Shown one piece after another: positions 55,734-63,681 of a DNA stretch of 64,000 nucleotides (position 1 is its first letter; every line of letters starts with the position of its first letter). A model generated the notes under the pieces. The model ran no database searches. It was not told where the DNA came from and saw only the letters and a program-made list of their open reading frames with translations. The translations under genes and the position numbers were made by a program. Source of the stretch: Clostridiaceae bacterium BL-3 (GTDB lineage: Bacteria; Bacillota; Clostridia; Clostridiales; Clostridiaceae); assembly GCA_902809985.1 (NCBI GenBank), contig CADDXC010000001.1, positions 124,001-188,000 of the forward strand, read 5' to 3'.

Positions 55734-55779
55734 GATAAAATTATTATAAGCTAACAGAAATTTTTTACTTTTACTTGAT

Positions 55780-55838
55780 TGACTAGAAAAACTAGAGATC
55801 AGGTTTTATTGATATACCAATAAAATCTGATCTTTTTA
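55780..55838 (+). promoter_or_regulatory. Attenuator-like element, copy 2 (22-bp motif plus terminator)
   Basis: TGACTAG-AAAAA-CTAGAGATCA (55780-55801) differs from copy 1 by one base. Its 3' part begins a 16-bp terminator stem, AGATCAGGTTTTATTG (55796-55811) with CAATAAAATCTGATCT (55818-55833), then T4. Motif refolding and terminator are mutually exclusive, as in copy 1. It lies 47 bp after the LarA-like gene and, ignoring the insertion sequence, before yeiH. Confidence 0.6.
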
Positions 55839-55878
55839 TAACTTTAAAAAATATAGTGGAATGTGAGGTGTTGTAATT

Positions 55879-55908
55879 ATGAGCAGCAGTTGCAGCAATA
55901 TTAATTGA
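55879..55908 (+). CDS. Nine-codon Ser/Cys-rich ORF, possible leader peptide
   Basis: ATG at 55879 with GAGGTG eight bases upstream. It encodes M-S-S-S-C-S-N-I-N and then TGA. It follows attenuator copy 2 and, before the insertion event, would have lain about 60 bp upstream of yeiH. Four serines and a cysteine in nine codons suggest a leader peptide that senses sulfur amino acid supply by ribosome pausing. It could also be a chance ORF or a remnant. Confidence 0.45.
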   Translation: MSSSCSNIN

Positions 55909-55937
55909 ACAGTATTTAATATTTTAGCTCTGAACTT

Positions 55938-55949
55938 TTGATATTTGAA
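55938..55949 (+). repeat. Target-site duplication, left copy
   Basis: TTGATATTTGAA directly left of the element; the identical 12-mer is at 57724-57735. Before insertion the site was a single copy in the yeiH leader. Confidence 0.85.
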
Positions 55950-57723
55950 TAGGTAATTGCGAAACTCACTGATAAAAATGAATTGATAATGGGAAGAAGT
56001 TTCAAAAAAAGGTACTTAGAAGATTAGAGGTAATTCTTGTAATTTATAATAGCTAAACAGAAAAAAAGGGCATAAGAAATAAAGCCATGATTAATTCTAA
56101 AATTTTAAAATAGCTGGTATTTATGCAATTAATGGTTTTAGACTTTTGATATATTCATGCCTGTGTATTTTATTGGCTATGACAGCTGTTATCAGCTGAG
56201 TTATACCAGCAAGAAGCAAGTCAGCATGAAGGGTTTTTTCATTTTGTGTCCTGCGCTCTGCAATACAGCAGCTGTGTTTAAAATTTTCGATACTTTTTTC
56301 TATAGCAGAACGAATTTTATAGGTGCAGTTCCATTCCTGAGAACCACGAACGGTTCCGGGATATGCACGCAGGTTCTTTTCAGGATAAATGTAAAACATC
56401 CTGCCGCAGGATGATTTAGTACAGGGATCTTCACAAAAAGTTTTTCGTTTACTCTTTTTCGTTTCTTTATTGTAGACCCATTTCATTTTAGGGCAAACGA
56501 ATTTCATTGTAGGAATTCCTGAACGCAAATGTGATTTGCTGCTTTCCCGTTTCATGGGCAGTGAATGGTCATGGGGACAGCAGGGAACAGCATCTTCATT
56601 CAAAGGACAATCAGATTCTTCTGATACGATTTTAGTTTTTAGTGGTATGTATGCTTTTTCAAACTTTAATTCCTGTAAAAGACAGCTGTAAATTTCAATG
56701 CTGTCAAAGGCAGCATCGCCTAAAAATATTTTAGGGTTTATCATGGGATGTTTTTTTAAAAAATCCTTAAGAACAGGTATAAGAGCTTTAGCATCAGCAA
56801 GAGATTTATCCTCATCAGGTGAGTTGGACTTTTTTTCAACAACAATGTCTGGATGAGCTTTAAGGAAATTTTTATTGTAAAATGAAATGTTTCTTACAAT
56901 GCCAAGACCGTTGGTAACAAGACCAAATTTAAAAGCATAGCAAAAATGTCCATTAATATACATCTGCTGGACAGCAGGATTGGCATTAGCATGGGAAGGC
57001 ATGGCACCATAAGCAGCTTTATAAGGATCATAGGAATCACCTAAACCATTTAACTTCTTAAAAGTTTTAAGCTGTTTTATAATGCGGTTGGCATATTTAG
57101 GATTGTTTTCAGTTACGAAAGCTTCAATACCAGAAGTATCGAAGATGGTCATGGATGCAAGTTTCTTATTAATTTGTTGGCATATTGGTTCAGTAATATC
57201 AACTAGATTATCAAACATCAATTGTAAGTCCAGAATAAAATCCTGTTTAAAGCGTGTGAATTTAGAGGCATCAGGAACTTTAAGAAAGCCGCAGAAATCC
57301 CTTAATTCCTGAGAATACTTAAGGAAGATAATCAGAAGGGAATCTTTAGGAATAGAAAAAATACGCTGCAAGATTAAAGCACGAAGCATAGCGTAAAGCT
57401 TATATTTACGAGGTCTTCCGGTGGGCGCATAAAAATGATTTATGAAAGAAATGGGAACTAAATCATCAAGATTAATAGTGTTTTCAAGTAAAGAAAGAAA
57501 CTGGGGCTTGTTGTTTTGAAATTTTTCTTTGCAGTCAGAAAATATATCTGCCAAAGAAAGCTGTTTATATGTTATCATAAATATGTAACTCCTTTCTGAG
57601 GTATAATGGTGATTTTGTTTTTTGATTCAATTCAATTTTACCATAAATCAGTGAGGAGTTATTTTATTTTGCAGCAAGAAATATACCGCATTTATGCGGA
57701 TTACAGCGTTTCGCAAACGCCTA
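55950..57723. mobile_element. IS1182-like insertion sequence, complete, 1,774 bp
   Basis: Bounded by imperfect inverted repeats: left TAGGTAATTGCGAAAC and, reading inward, right TAGGCGTTTGCGAAAC (13 of 16 identical). A 12-bp direct target duplication flanks it. It holds one intact transposase gene on the minus strand. Variable-length target duplications fit the IS1182 family. The stretch 55950-56120 inside the left end holds no other gene. Confidence 0.85.
56121..57578 (-). CDS. IS1182-family transposase
   Basis: 485 aa, intact. The N-terminal part FINHFYAPTGRPRKYKLYAMLRALILQRIFSIPKD (about 45-80) resembles the DUF772 transposase N-domain. The DDE-type catalytic region has TIFDTSGIEAFV (about 148), then KIFLGDAAFDS (about 285), and a Cys-rich stretch (CPHDHS, CEDPCTKSSCG) before CTYKIRSAIEKSIENFKHSC, whose glutamate is the likely third acid. 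Upstream on its strand, AAAGGAG precedes the ATG. Confidence 0.85.
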   Translation of the reverse strand: MITYKQLSLADIFSDCKEKFQNNKPQFLSLLENTINLDDLVPISFINHFYAPTGRPRKYKLYAMLRALILQRIFSIPKDSLLIIFLKYSQELRDFCGFLKVPDASKFTRFKQDFILDLQLMFDNLVDITEPICQQINKKLASMTIFDTSGIEAFVTENNPKYANRIIKQLKTFKKLNGLGDSYDPYKAAYGAMPSHANANPAVQQMYINGHFCYAFKFGLVTNGLGIVRNISFYNKNFLKAHPDIVVEKKSNSPDEDKSLADAKALIPVLKDFLKKHPMINPKIFLGDAAFDSIEIYSCLLQELKFEKAYIPLKTKIVSEESDCPLNEDAVPCCPHDHSLPMKRESSKSHLRSGIPTMKFVCPKMKWVYNKETKKSKRKTFCEDPCTKSSCGRMFYIYPEKNLRAYPGTVRGSQEWNCTYKIRSAIEKSIENFKHSCCIAERRTQNEKTLHADLLLAGITQLITAVIANKIHRHEYIKSLKPLIA

Positions 57724-57735
57724 TTGATATTTGAA
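57724..57735 (+). repeat. Target-site duplication, right copy
   Basis: TTGATATTTGAA directly right of the element, identical to 55938-55949, and followed after 5 bp by the ribosome site of yeiH. Confidence 0.85.
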
Positions 57736-57754
57736 TTATGAAAGGAGTGTTCAT

Positions 57755-59089
57755 ATGTCTGAAAAGAAATTTAACTCAAAGGAAAATGGCTGGAGCGATC
57801 TTGTAAAAAAGGAAGATTGGTGGGCAGTATGGATAGGATTGATTCTGGTGGTGGCAGCAGTTATTCTCTGGTCTTTAGGAAGTTCAATAAAATTTATTAC
57901 CGCCAAAATTCCAAAATGGACAAATATAGGCGTTCTTTTCTCCGCACTGGGAAATAACATCTGGTCCATTGTACTTCTGTTCGTTGTATTTTTAATTTTA
58001 TTTTCTATTGCAAATTTATTTTTACACTACAGATTTAAGGACTTTTTTATAGGATTTTTACTTCTATTTATTTTAAGTGTTATAATCAATTCTTTTAGTT
58101 CCTGGGGGTGGGCGCAAAAGTATAATTTGGAAGCGCCTCTTGTTGCACTGTTCATAGGACTTATAATCAGCAATTTGTTTTCTATTCCAAAATGGTTTGA
58201 AACAGCGCTCAGGACAGAATTATATGTAAAAGTGGGTATTGTGCTTTTAGGTGCTACGCTTCCCTTCACACTGATTGTAAAAGCTGGTCCTGTTGCATTC
58301 TTACAGGCAACTGTAATTGCTGTATCTACATTTTTGATAATTTATTTTGTAGGTACGAAATGGCTGGGATTGGATAAGAGGTTTGCTGCCACTTTAGGAG
58401 CGGGTGGTTCTATCTGCGGAGTTTCAGCATCCATAGCTGTAGGAAGTGCTATACAGACAAAAAAAGAACATGTGTCTGTGGCCATCTCTCTGGTAGTGGC
58501 TTGGGCAGTGGTGATGATTTTTGCACTCTCCATATTTATAAAAGTCACAGGCATATCTGCAGGAGCGGCAGGAGCATGGATTGGAACGTCTGAATTTGCA
58601 GATGCCGCAGGAGTTACAGCAGCCAGTTCTTTTGGAGATAAGGCCATAACTACGTTTACTCTTATGAAGGTTGTAGGTCGTGATATGTTTATTGGAATCT
58701 GGTGCTTTATTTTGGCTATAATCTCCATTACAAAATGGGAGGATAAAGAAACTGGAGTAAAAGCCAACGCTTCTGATATCTGGCATAGATTTCCCAAATT
58801 TGTAATTGGATTTTTTGTGGGCTCAATATTTCTCACCATTTTGCTTTCAAGTGTTTCTCCTGCTGCAGCAGTAACTGTCAATTCCAATGTAATTGCTCCA
58901 ATTAAGGAGATCAGAACCTGGGCATTTACTTTCTGTTTTCTGTCCATTGGACTTACCACCCGATTTAAACAGCTTACAGCTGTCGGCTGGAAGCCTTTTG
59001 CCGCATTTTCAACCGGTGCAGTTATAAATGTAATACTTGGATATTTAGTTTCTGTAGTAATTCTGGGATCCTATTGGTCAAGCTTATAG
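57755..59089 (+). CDS. YeiH/TauZ-family (UPF0324) putative sulfate/sulfite exporter
   Basis: 444 aa from the ATG at 57755 with AAAGGAGTG upstream. About ten to eleven membrane segments and the family signatures GAGGSICGVSASIAVGSAI, TELYVKVGIVLLGATLPF and WAFTFCFLSIGLTTRF. Members occur in taurine and sulfonate degradation clusters as suspected sulfite/sulfate exporters. Its original leader has been cut by the insertion sequence 32 bp before the ATG, so present expression may depend on promoters inside the element. It ends at a strong terminator. Confidence 0.82.
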   Translation: MSEKKFNSKENGWSDLVKKEDWWAVWIGLILVVAAVILWSLGSSIKFITAKIPKWTNIGVLFSALGNNIWSIVLLFVVFLILFSIANLFLHYRFKDFFIGFLLLFILSVIINSFSSWGWAQKYNLEAPLVALFIGLIISNLFSIPKWFETALRTELYVKVGIVLLGATLPFTLIVKAGPVAFLQATVIAVSTFLIIYFVGTKWLGLDKRFAATLGAGGSICGVSASIAVGSAIQTKKEHVSVAISLVVAWAVVMIFALSIFIKVTGISAGAAGAWIGTSEFADAAGVTAASSFGDKAITTFTLMKVVGRDMFIGIWCFILAIISITKWEDKETGVKANASDIWHRFPKFVIGFFVGSIFLTILLSSVSPAAAVTVNSNVIAPIKEIRTWAFTFCFLSIGLTTRFKQLTAVGWKPFAAFSTGAVINVILGYLVSVVILGSYWSSL

Positions 59090-59112
59090 GTTGAAATTCG
59101 AATTTGAGGAGA

Positions 59113-59148
59113 GAGGGGATATCCTTATTCAGGATGTCCTCTTTTTTT
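59113..59148 (+). terminator. Terminator after the YeiH-family gene
   Basis: GAGGGGATATCC (59113-59124) pairs with GGATGTCCTC (59132-59141), followed by a run of seven T. Confidence 0.85.
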
Positions 59149-59168
59149 GCATGAGAAAAACTATTAAG

Positions 59169-59513
59169 CTAAAGCATTCCCCATTTTCTCTCGTATTCTA
59201 CTTTCAGAATGTATTCCTCATCTTTGAATCCATTCTCTGTTAACATTTTAACTGCATAGTTGAAGTCAAAGGTTTCGGTTTCCATGATTATTCTGTCTTT
59301 CTTAGAAGTTATTTTCCAGTCATTGTGAGCTGATTTTAAAATTTCCACCATAGAGGCGATTCTCGAAAAACGTTGTTCAAGCAAATGACCTAGATTCCTC
59401 AGTGATTCAACAACTGTTTCCATGTCTTCCAATTTAGAAGCTTCCGGGAAGGGTTGAAAAAATTTAAAGATTATACGGACGTTTTGTATACATGTGATTT
59501 GATCTTTATCCAC
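59169..59513 (-). CDS. Hypothetical protein
   Basis: 114 aa, leftward, GTG start with GAGAGGAAGTG upstream. Mostly helical (LEDMETVVESLRNLGHLLEQRFSRIASMVEILKSAH), then a beta-like stretch WKITSKKDRIIMETETFDF and YAVKMLTENGFKDEEYILKVEYERKWGML. No signal peptide, membrane segment or recognised domain. It lies just downstream of the HTH gene on the same strand, 33 bp away, and may be cotranscribed with it. Confidence 0.55.
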   Translation of the reverse strand: MDKDQITCIQNVRIIFKFFQPFPEASKLEDMETVVESLRNLGHLLEQRFSRIASMVEILKSAHNDWKITSKKDRIIMETETFDFNYAVKMLTENGFKDEEYILKVEYERKWGML

Positions 59514-59546
59514 TATTAAACACTTCCTCTCTTAAATGTTCTAATT

Positions 59547-59744
59547 CTATTTAAATATAAATAATTTTTCTATTGGAGTATTAAGGGCTTTTGAAATATC
59601 ATATGCAAGCTTTAAGGATGGATTATAACGGCCTTTTTCTAATCTTTGTATAGTTTCTCTTCTAACATTGACCATTTTTGCCAATTGTTCTTGAGTAATA
59701 TTATTTAATTTTCTGTACTGTTTAATTGTTGTTATTAATTTCAT
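59547..59744 (-). CDS. Small Cro/C1-type HTH regulator
   Basis: 65 aa from the ATG at 59744 with GAGAGGAAC upstream. A single helix-turn-helix, LNNITQEQLAKMVNVRRETIQRLEKGRYNPSLKLAYDISKAL, with no other domain, as in YgzD/YozG-like regulators paired with membrane proteins. It starts one base after the stop of the membrane-protein gene at 59746 and is surely cotranscribed with it. Confidence 0.88.
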   Translation of the reverse strand: MKLITTIKQYRKLNNITQEQLAKMVNVRRETIQRLEKGRYNPSLKLAYDISKALNTPIEKLFIFK

Positions 59745-59745
59745 C

Positions 59746-60144
59746 TTAGTTCCTCTCAAAATAAAAAAATGAGAAAATAAAAATTGCTATAATTGAAAAA
59801 TAAAAAATTAATAAAACTACTAGAAAATTAGGTATAATATTTAACGACAATACTGATATCATTATGATGATACCAATAATACAACTTATAAAACCTACCA
59901 TAGAAGCCTTTAATACATTTAATTTGAATAATTCATCTTTAATTTTAGGGAATAATTTAAAAACAGCAATGAATATTATTAAAAGGGAAATTAAACCTAT
60001 AATTAATAATATTGCAGGGTTGATTTCTCCTGAGTTAGGTTTATGGCTGTAAGTGTTGTACCAGTTCATAGTTGCAAAGAACATAGGTATAATGGTACAA
60101 ACAATAAAAAATATTGCGGTAAGTATTTTATTGTTTTCATTCAT
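59746..60144 (-). CDS. Four-span hypothetical membrane protein
   Basis: 132 aa, leftward. Four hydrophobic segments (about 8-25, 44-65, 80-101 and 106-127) with short charged loops, ending FFYFERN. The gene is coupled to the HTH regulator that follows. Such membrane/HTH pairs are common in Firmicutes, and some resemble self-regulated immunity or sensing modules. The ribosome site (GGATGTG) is weak. Function unknown. Confidence 0.7.
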   Translation of the reverse strand: MNENNKILTAIFFIVCTIIPMFFATMNWYNTYSHKPNSGEINPAILLIIGLISLLIIFIAVFKLFPKIKDELFKLNVLKASMVGFISCIIGIIIMISVLSLNIIPNFLVVLLIFYFSIIAIFIFSFFYFERN

Positions 60145-60320
60145 TACAAATCACATCCATTTCTTCATTATGATACAAATATATCACATTTGTATTTATA
60201 AATCAATTGATTTTTGCTGCAGCTATTTCTAATCTTATGTTAATCTTTCGCTAATTTTTGTCTAATGTTTTCCCTTTAATATAGAAGTAACAAATAAATT
60301 TGGAGGAGAATGAGAATAAT

Positions 60321-60782
60321 ATGTCTATTACAATTGAACAAATTGATCTATTGAGGAAGAGAGCAGATGTAGGTTATAAGGAGGCAAAAGAAGCGCTGGA
60401 GAGATGCAATGGGGATATAGTGGAGGCACTTTCGTATCTGGAAGATGAAAATAAGATAAAGCCCGAAAAGGATGTTTTTAAAGATTCTTCTTTTATAAAA
60501 AAAATTAAGAGTATTATTTCAAAGGGAAACAAAATAAGAATTGTTATATCAAGAAATGAAAAGACCATATTGAACTTGCCGCTGACATTGGCAGTGGTGT
60601 TTACCGTAATTGCATTTCCAGCTGTTATAGCTGCTGTAGTCATTGCATTAATCGCGAATTGTAGGATAAGGTTTCACAAAGACAGTGGAGAGGAGTGCAG
60701 TATTAACCACAAAATAGAAAAAGTAACTTCCACTGTAAACAATGCTAAAGATAAAATAGTAGAAGATTTCAAGAATGCCTAG
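60321..60782 (+). CDS. DUF4342 protein with UBA-like N-terminus
   Basis: 153 aa from the ATG at 60321, after GGAGGAGA; the frame is open to a TTG at 60300. The first 40 residues, IDLLRKRADVGYKEAKEALERCNGDIVEALSYLE, match the UBA-like fold of elongation factor Ts. The middle has a DUF4342 strand pair (KIRIVISRNEKTILNLPLTLAV) and a hydrophobic segment (about 95-115) that may be membrane-associated. It is found beside two-component or envelope-stress genes in clostridia. Function unknown. Confidence 0.75.
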   Translation: MSITIEQIDLLRKRADVGYKEAKEALERCNGDIVEALSYLEDENKIKPEKDVFKDSSFIKKIKSIISKGNKIRIVISRNEKTILNLPLTLAVVFTVIAFPAVIAAVVIALIANCRIRFHKDSGEECSINHKIEKVTSTVNNAKDKIVEDFKNA

Positions 60783-60785
60783 GAA

Positions 60786-60832
60786 AGGGGCTGCTGTACA
60801 AACTTAGTTGTGCAACAGCCTCTAAATTTTTA
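60786..60832 (+). terminator. Terminator after the DUF4342 gene
   Basis: GGGGCTG...TGTACAA pairs with TTGTGCA...CAGCCTC, one bulge, then AAATTTTTAT. Confidence 0.7.
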
Positions 60833-60936
60833 TCTGACTGAACCTAAGGATCATTTGATGGATATTTGGCTGTTAAGATGAGATAAAAAAGGTATAATAA
60901 AGTTAATATGATGAATTTAAAGAGAGGGAGGATAAT

Positions 60937-61620
60937 ATGGCCGGTAAAAAAATTCTAATTATAGAAGATGAGTCGAAAATTGCAAGGTTCGTTCAATTGG
61001 AACTCCAGCATGAGGGATATGAGGTAGACTGTTGTGAAGATGGAAGAAAAGGGCTGGGAAAAGCCTTGAACGAAAAATTTGACCTTATAATACTGGATGT
61101 TATGCTTCCTTCTATAAATGGCATGGAGGTTTTGAGGAGGCTTAGGAAGGTATCTCATGTTCCGGTAATCATGCTTACAGCTAAAGATGAGGTCATAGAT
61201 AAAGTTATGGCACTGGATGTGGGGGCTGAAGATTATGTAACAAAGCCTTTTGCAATAGAAGAACTTCTGGCACGTATAAGAGTTATATTCAAATATAAGA
61301 CTAATGTGAAAGTCAACGATAATGTGATAATTATAGGGAAATTGAAGATGGACAGAAATAAGCATATTGTAGCTTATGATGATAATTTAATAGAACTTAC
61401 CAAAAAGGAATTCGATCTTCTTGGATATCTTATGATAAATAAAAATATAGCTCTTTCCAGAGAGAATATTTTGGAAAATGTTTGGCAATATGACTATATG
61501 GGTGATACAAATGTAGTAGATGTGTATATTCGTTATTTAAGAAGCAAAATTGATGACAGGTTCCATATAAAGCTCATCTATACTATTCGTGGAGTGGGGT
61601 ATCAATTGAAATATGAATAG
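60937..61620 (+). CDS. OmpR/PhoB-family response regulator
   Basis: 227 aa. Receiver domain with the acidic pocket E10-D11, phosphoacceptor D54 (LIILDVMLPS) and switch K in VTKPF. C-terminal winged helix (about 130-225) with LTKKEFDLLGYLMINKNIALSRENILENVW and VDVYIRYLRSKID. It resembles ArlR/CiaR types. It overlaps the kinase gene by 8 bp. Signal and targets are unknown. Confidence 0.94.
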   Translation: MAGKKILIIEDESKIARFVQLELQHEGYEVDCCEDGRKGLGKALNEKFDLIILDVMLPSINGMEVLRRLRKVSHVPVIMLTAKDEVIDKVMALDVGAEDYVTKPFAIEELLARIRVIFKYKTNVKVNDNVIIIGKLKMDRNKHIVAYDDNLIELTKKEFDLLGYLMINKNIALSRENILENVWQYDYMGDTNVVDVYIRYLRSKIDDRFHIKLIYTIRGVGYQLKYE

Positions 61621-62770
61621 GTCGAAATCAATTTTTAGAATTACATATCGTATAATCAGGTATATTTTAGCTTTTTTGTACGACATAATCTGCAAACTTA
61701 TGGAAAGTATACTGGAAAGACTTAGATTTTCCATAAGTTTTAAAATTACTGTAATTTATGGCTGCATATTTTTTGGAGTTCTTGTGTTTATGATTACAAG
61801 CAGTTTGTTTGCGCTCCAATACTATGTTGAAAATATAGGAAAAAATCAATATATTCAATTTTTAACTGCAGTTATGCTGCTTACAGGTGTAATTGGCTTT
61901 ATTATTATAATATTTCTTGGATTAAAGGCAAGTAAAAAATTTCTTTTGCCTGTTAAGGAGATGACCGATACTGTAAATAAAATATCCATAGAGGATCTGG
62001 ATACGCGCATTGATGTAAAGGGATCAAAAAATGAATTGAAAGATCTGGCAAAAACCTTCAATGAAATGCTGGAAAGAATACAGAATTCTGTAGAACAGCA
62101 GAACAGATTTGTATCAGATGCCTCGCACGAACTCAGGACTCCTATTGCCGTAATTCAAGGATATGCCAATCTTCTGGCAAGGTGGGGAAAAGATGACAAA
62201 AAAGTTCTTGAGGAGTCAATTGAATCCATTAGAAGTGAAGCGGAAAATATGAAGGGGCTTGTGGAACAACTTTTGTTTCTGGCAAGGGGGGACAAAAACA
62301 CTCAGAAAGTGAATAAAGCTAAAATCAAACTTGATGAAATTATAGACGAGATCATAAGAGAGACAAAACTTATAGATAAGGAACACAACCTAGAAAGTAA
62401 ATACAATGATAAAATCAGCATATATGGAGACAGGGAGCTTATCAAGGAAGCATTGAGAATATTTGTGGATAACAGTATTAAATATACTCAGAAAGGTGGA
62501 ACTATAACTGTTGATTCCTATGTAAAGGAAAATTCAGCTGTTATAGTTATAGCCGATACCGGAGTGGGAATTTCAAAAGAGGATATTCCTCATATATTTG
62601 AAAGATTTTACAGGGTGGATAAATCAAGAACAAAATCCAGTGGTGGAACAGGCCTTGGACTTTCTATAGCAAAGTGGATAATTGACAAGCATTATGGGAA
62701 AATAGATGTGTGGAGTGAGCTTCAGATTGGCACCATAATGAAAATAACATTTCCCCTTTTTCATGTTTAA
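61613..62770 (+). CDS. HAMP-domain sensor histidine kinase
   Basis: 385 aa. Two membrane segments (about 45-68 and 84-104) with only a short outer loop, then a HAMP domain (about 105-157), the HisKA site H172 in SDASHELRTP, and an HATPase domain with VDNSIKYTQKG, DTGVGISKED and GTGLGLSIAKWI. The small loop suggests it senses membrane or envelope state rather than a soluble ligand. It is the partner of the response regulator before it. Confidence 0.94.
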   Translation: MNRSKSIFRITYRIIRYILAFLYDIICKLMESILERLRFSISFKITVIYGCIFFGVLVFMITSSLFALQYYVENIGKNQYIQFLTAVMLLTGVIGFIIIIFLGLKASKKFLLPVKEMTDTVNKISIEDLDTRIDVKGSKNELKDLAKTFNEMLERIQNSVEQQNRFVSDASHELRTPIAVIQGYANLLARWGKDDKKVLEESIESIRSEAENMKGLVEQLLFLARGDKNTQKVNKAKIKLDEIIDEIIRETKLIDKEHNLESKYNDKISIYGDRELIKEALRIFVDNSIKYTQKGGTITVDSYVKENSAVIVIADTGVGISKEDIPHIFERFYRVDKSRTKSSGGTGLGLSIAKWIIDKHYGKIDVWSELQIGTIMKITFPLFHV

Positions 62771-62929
62771 AGAGTAAAAAGACTGCATCCTCAATTGTAA
62801 ATCGAATTGCAGCCCTTGAGCTGTATTAAGTTATAAAAATATCGATAAACAATAAAAAATTGTTGATTTTCAATTAAAAATATTGTATAATCCAATTAAA
62901 AGTAAATTTTCTGTTTTGGGGGTATATAT

Positions 62930-63403
62930 ATGTTTGATAAAGACCGTAGTTCCATTGTAACTTTTTTATATGTATTTCTTAATATTCTTTTCGTAATGGC
63001 AATAATAGTGTTGATTTTCATTCCGGCATTGTTTTTTAATTTTGATTATACTAATCATGTAGTAAGACATATTGCCATTGCAGAAATAAATTCTATTGTA
63101 ATATTGCTTGTAATTTATGAGCTCAAGGGTATAACCGGGAGAATTGAAGAAAGAAAGGTTTTCACACAGGACAATGCAGTGAGTTTTAAAAGAGTATCTA
63201 TTTATACGTTCCTGTTGGGCATTTTTTATATGGTAAATGATATGTTGAATGGTGAATTTCATATATTATTTGCGTTTAATAAAGACGGTTCTATGAAAAT
63301 AGATGTAGTTGTATTTATAGTACTTGGATGTGTATTTTTGGTGATTTCTCAGGTTTTGGCTAAGGCTGTTGAGATAAAAAGTGAAAATGATCTTACTATA
63401 TAA
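62930..63403 (+). CDS. DUF2975 membrane protein
   Basis: 157 aa with four membrane segments (about 12-37, 46-66, 92-112, 125-147) and the conserved loop ERKVFTQDNAVSFKRVSIYTF of DUF2975. GGGGGTAT precedes the ATG. The family is almost always followed by a small YozG-type HTH regulator, as here. Role unknown. Confidence 0.85.
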   Translation: MFDKDRSSIVTFLYVFLNILFVMAIIVLIFIPALFFNFDYTNHVVRHIAIAEINSIVILLVIYELKGITGRIEERKVFTQDNAVSFKRVSIYTFLLGIFYMVNDMLNGEFHILFAFNKDGSMKIDVVVFIVLGCVFLVISQVLAKAVEIKSENDLTI

Positions 63404-63417
63404 AGGTGGTGTTGAAG

Positions 63418-63624
63418 GTGGCTATTGTGGTAAATCTGGATGTGATGATGGCGAAGAGAAAAATATCTCTTTCCGAACTTGCGAAAAAGGTTGGAATCAC
63501 CAATGCCAATTTGTCTATATTGAAGAACAACAAGGCCAAGGCGGTGAGATTTTCCACACTTGGGGCAATATGCAGGGAGCTTCAATGCCAGCCTGGAGAT
63601 TTATTGGAGTATAGAGATGAATGA
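63418..63624 (+). CDS. YozG-type Cro/C1 HTH regulator
   Basis: 68 aa from the GTG at 63418, with AAAGGTGGTG upstream; the start MAIVVNLDVMMAKRKISL matches family members. It has an HTH, LSELAKKVGITNANLSILKNNKAKAVRFSTLGAICRELQCQPGDLLEY. It begins 14 bp after the DUF2975 gene and forms a pair with it. Confidence 0.9.
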   Translation: MAIVVNLDVMMAKRKISLSELAKKVGITNANLSILKNNKAKAVRFSTLGAICRELQCQPGDLLEYRDE

Positions 63625-63657
63625 TTTAAAGTCAAAAAAACTTCCCTTGACTTTAAA
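63625..63657. repeat. Inverted repeat after the YozG-type gene
   Basis: TTTAAAGTCA (63625-63634) and TGACTTTAAA (63648-63657), 10-bp arms with a 13-nt spacer. It could be a weak terminator or an operator, since it overlaps the -35 box of the next promoter. Confidence 0.5.
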
Positions 63658-63675
63658 TAATATAAAATATACAAT
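63647..63675 (+). promoter_or_regulatory. Promoter of a possibly leaderless GntR gene
   Basis: TTGACT (63647-63652), a 17-bp spacer and TACAAT (63670-63675). The expected start of transcription falls at the ATG (63682), which has no ribosome site. Confidence 0.5.
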
Positions 63676-63681
63676 TTAAAT

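Noticed and set aside
55906-55941. Selenocysteine read-through of the TGA after the nine-codon ORF
   Set aside because: Only ten codons follow before another TGA, with no family match and no hairpin in SECIS position.
58342-58959. 205-codon minus-strand ORF
   Set aside because: Antisense shadow of the YeiH-family membrane protein gene.
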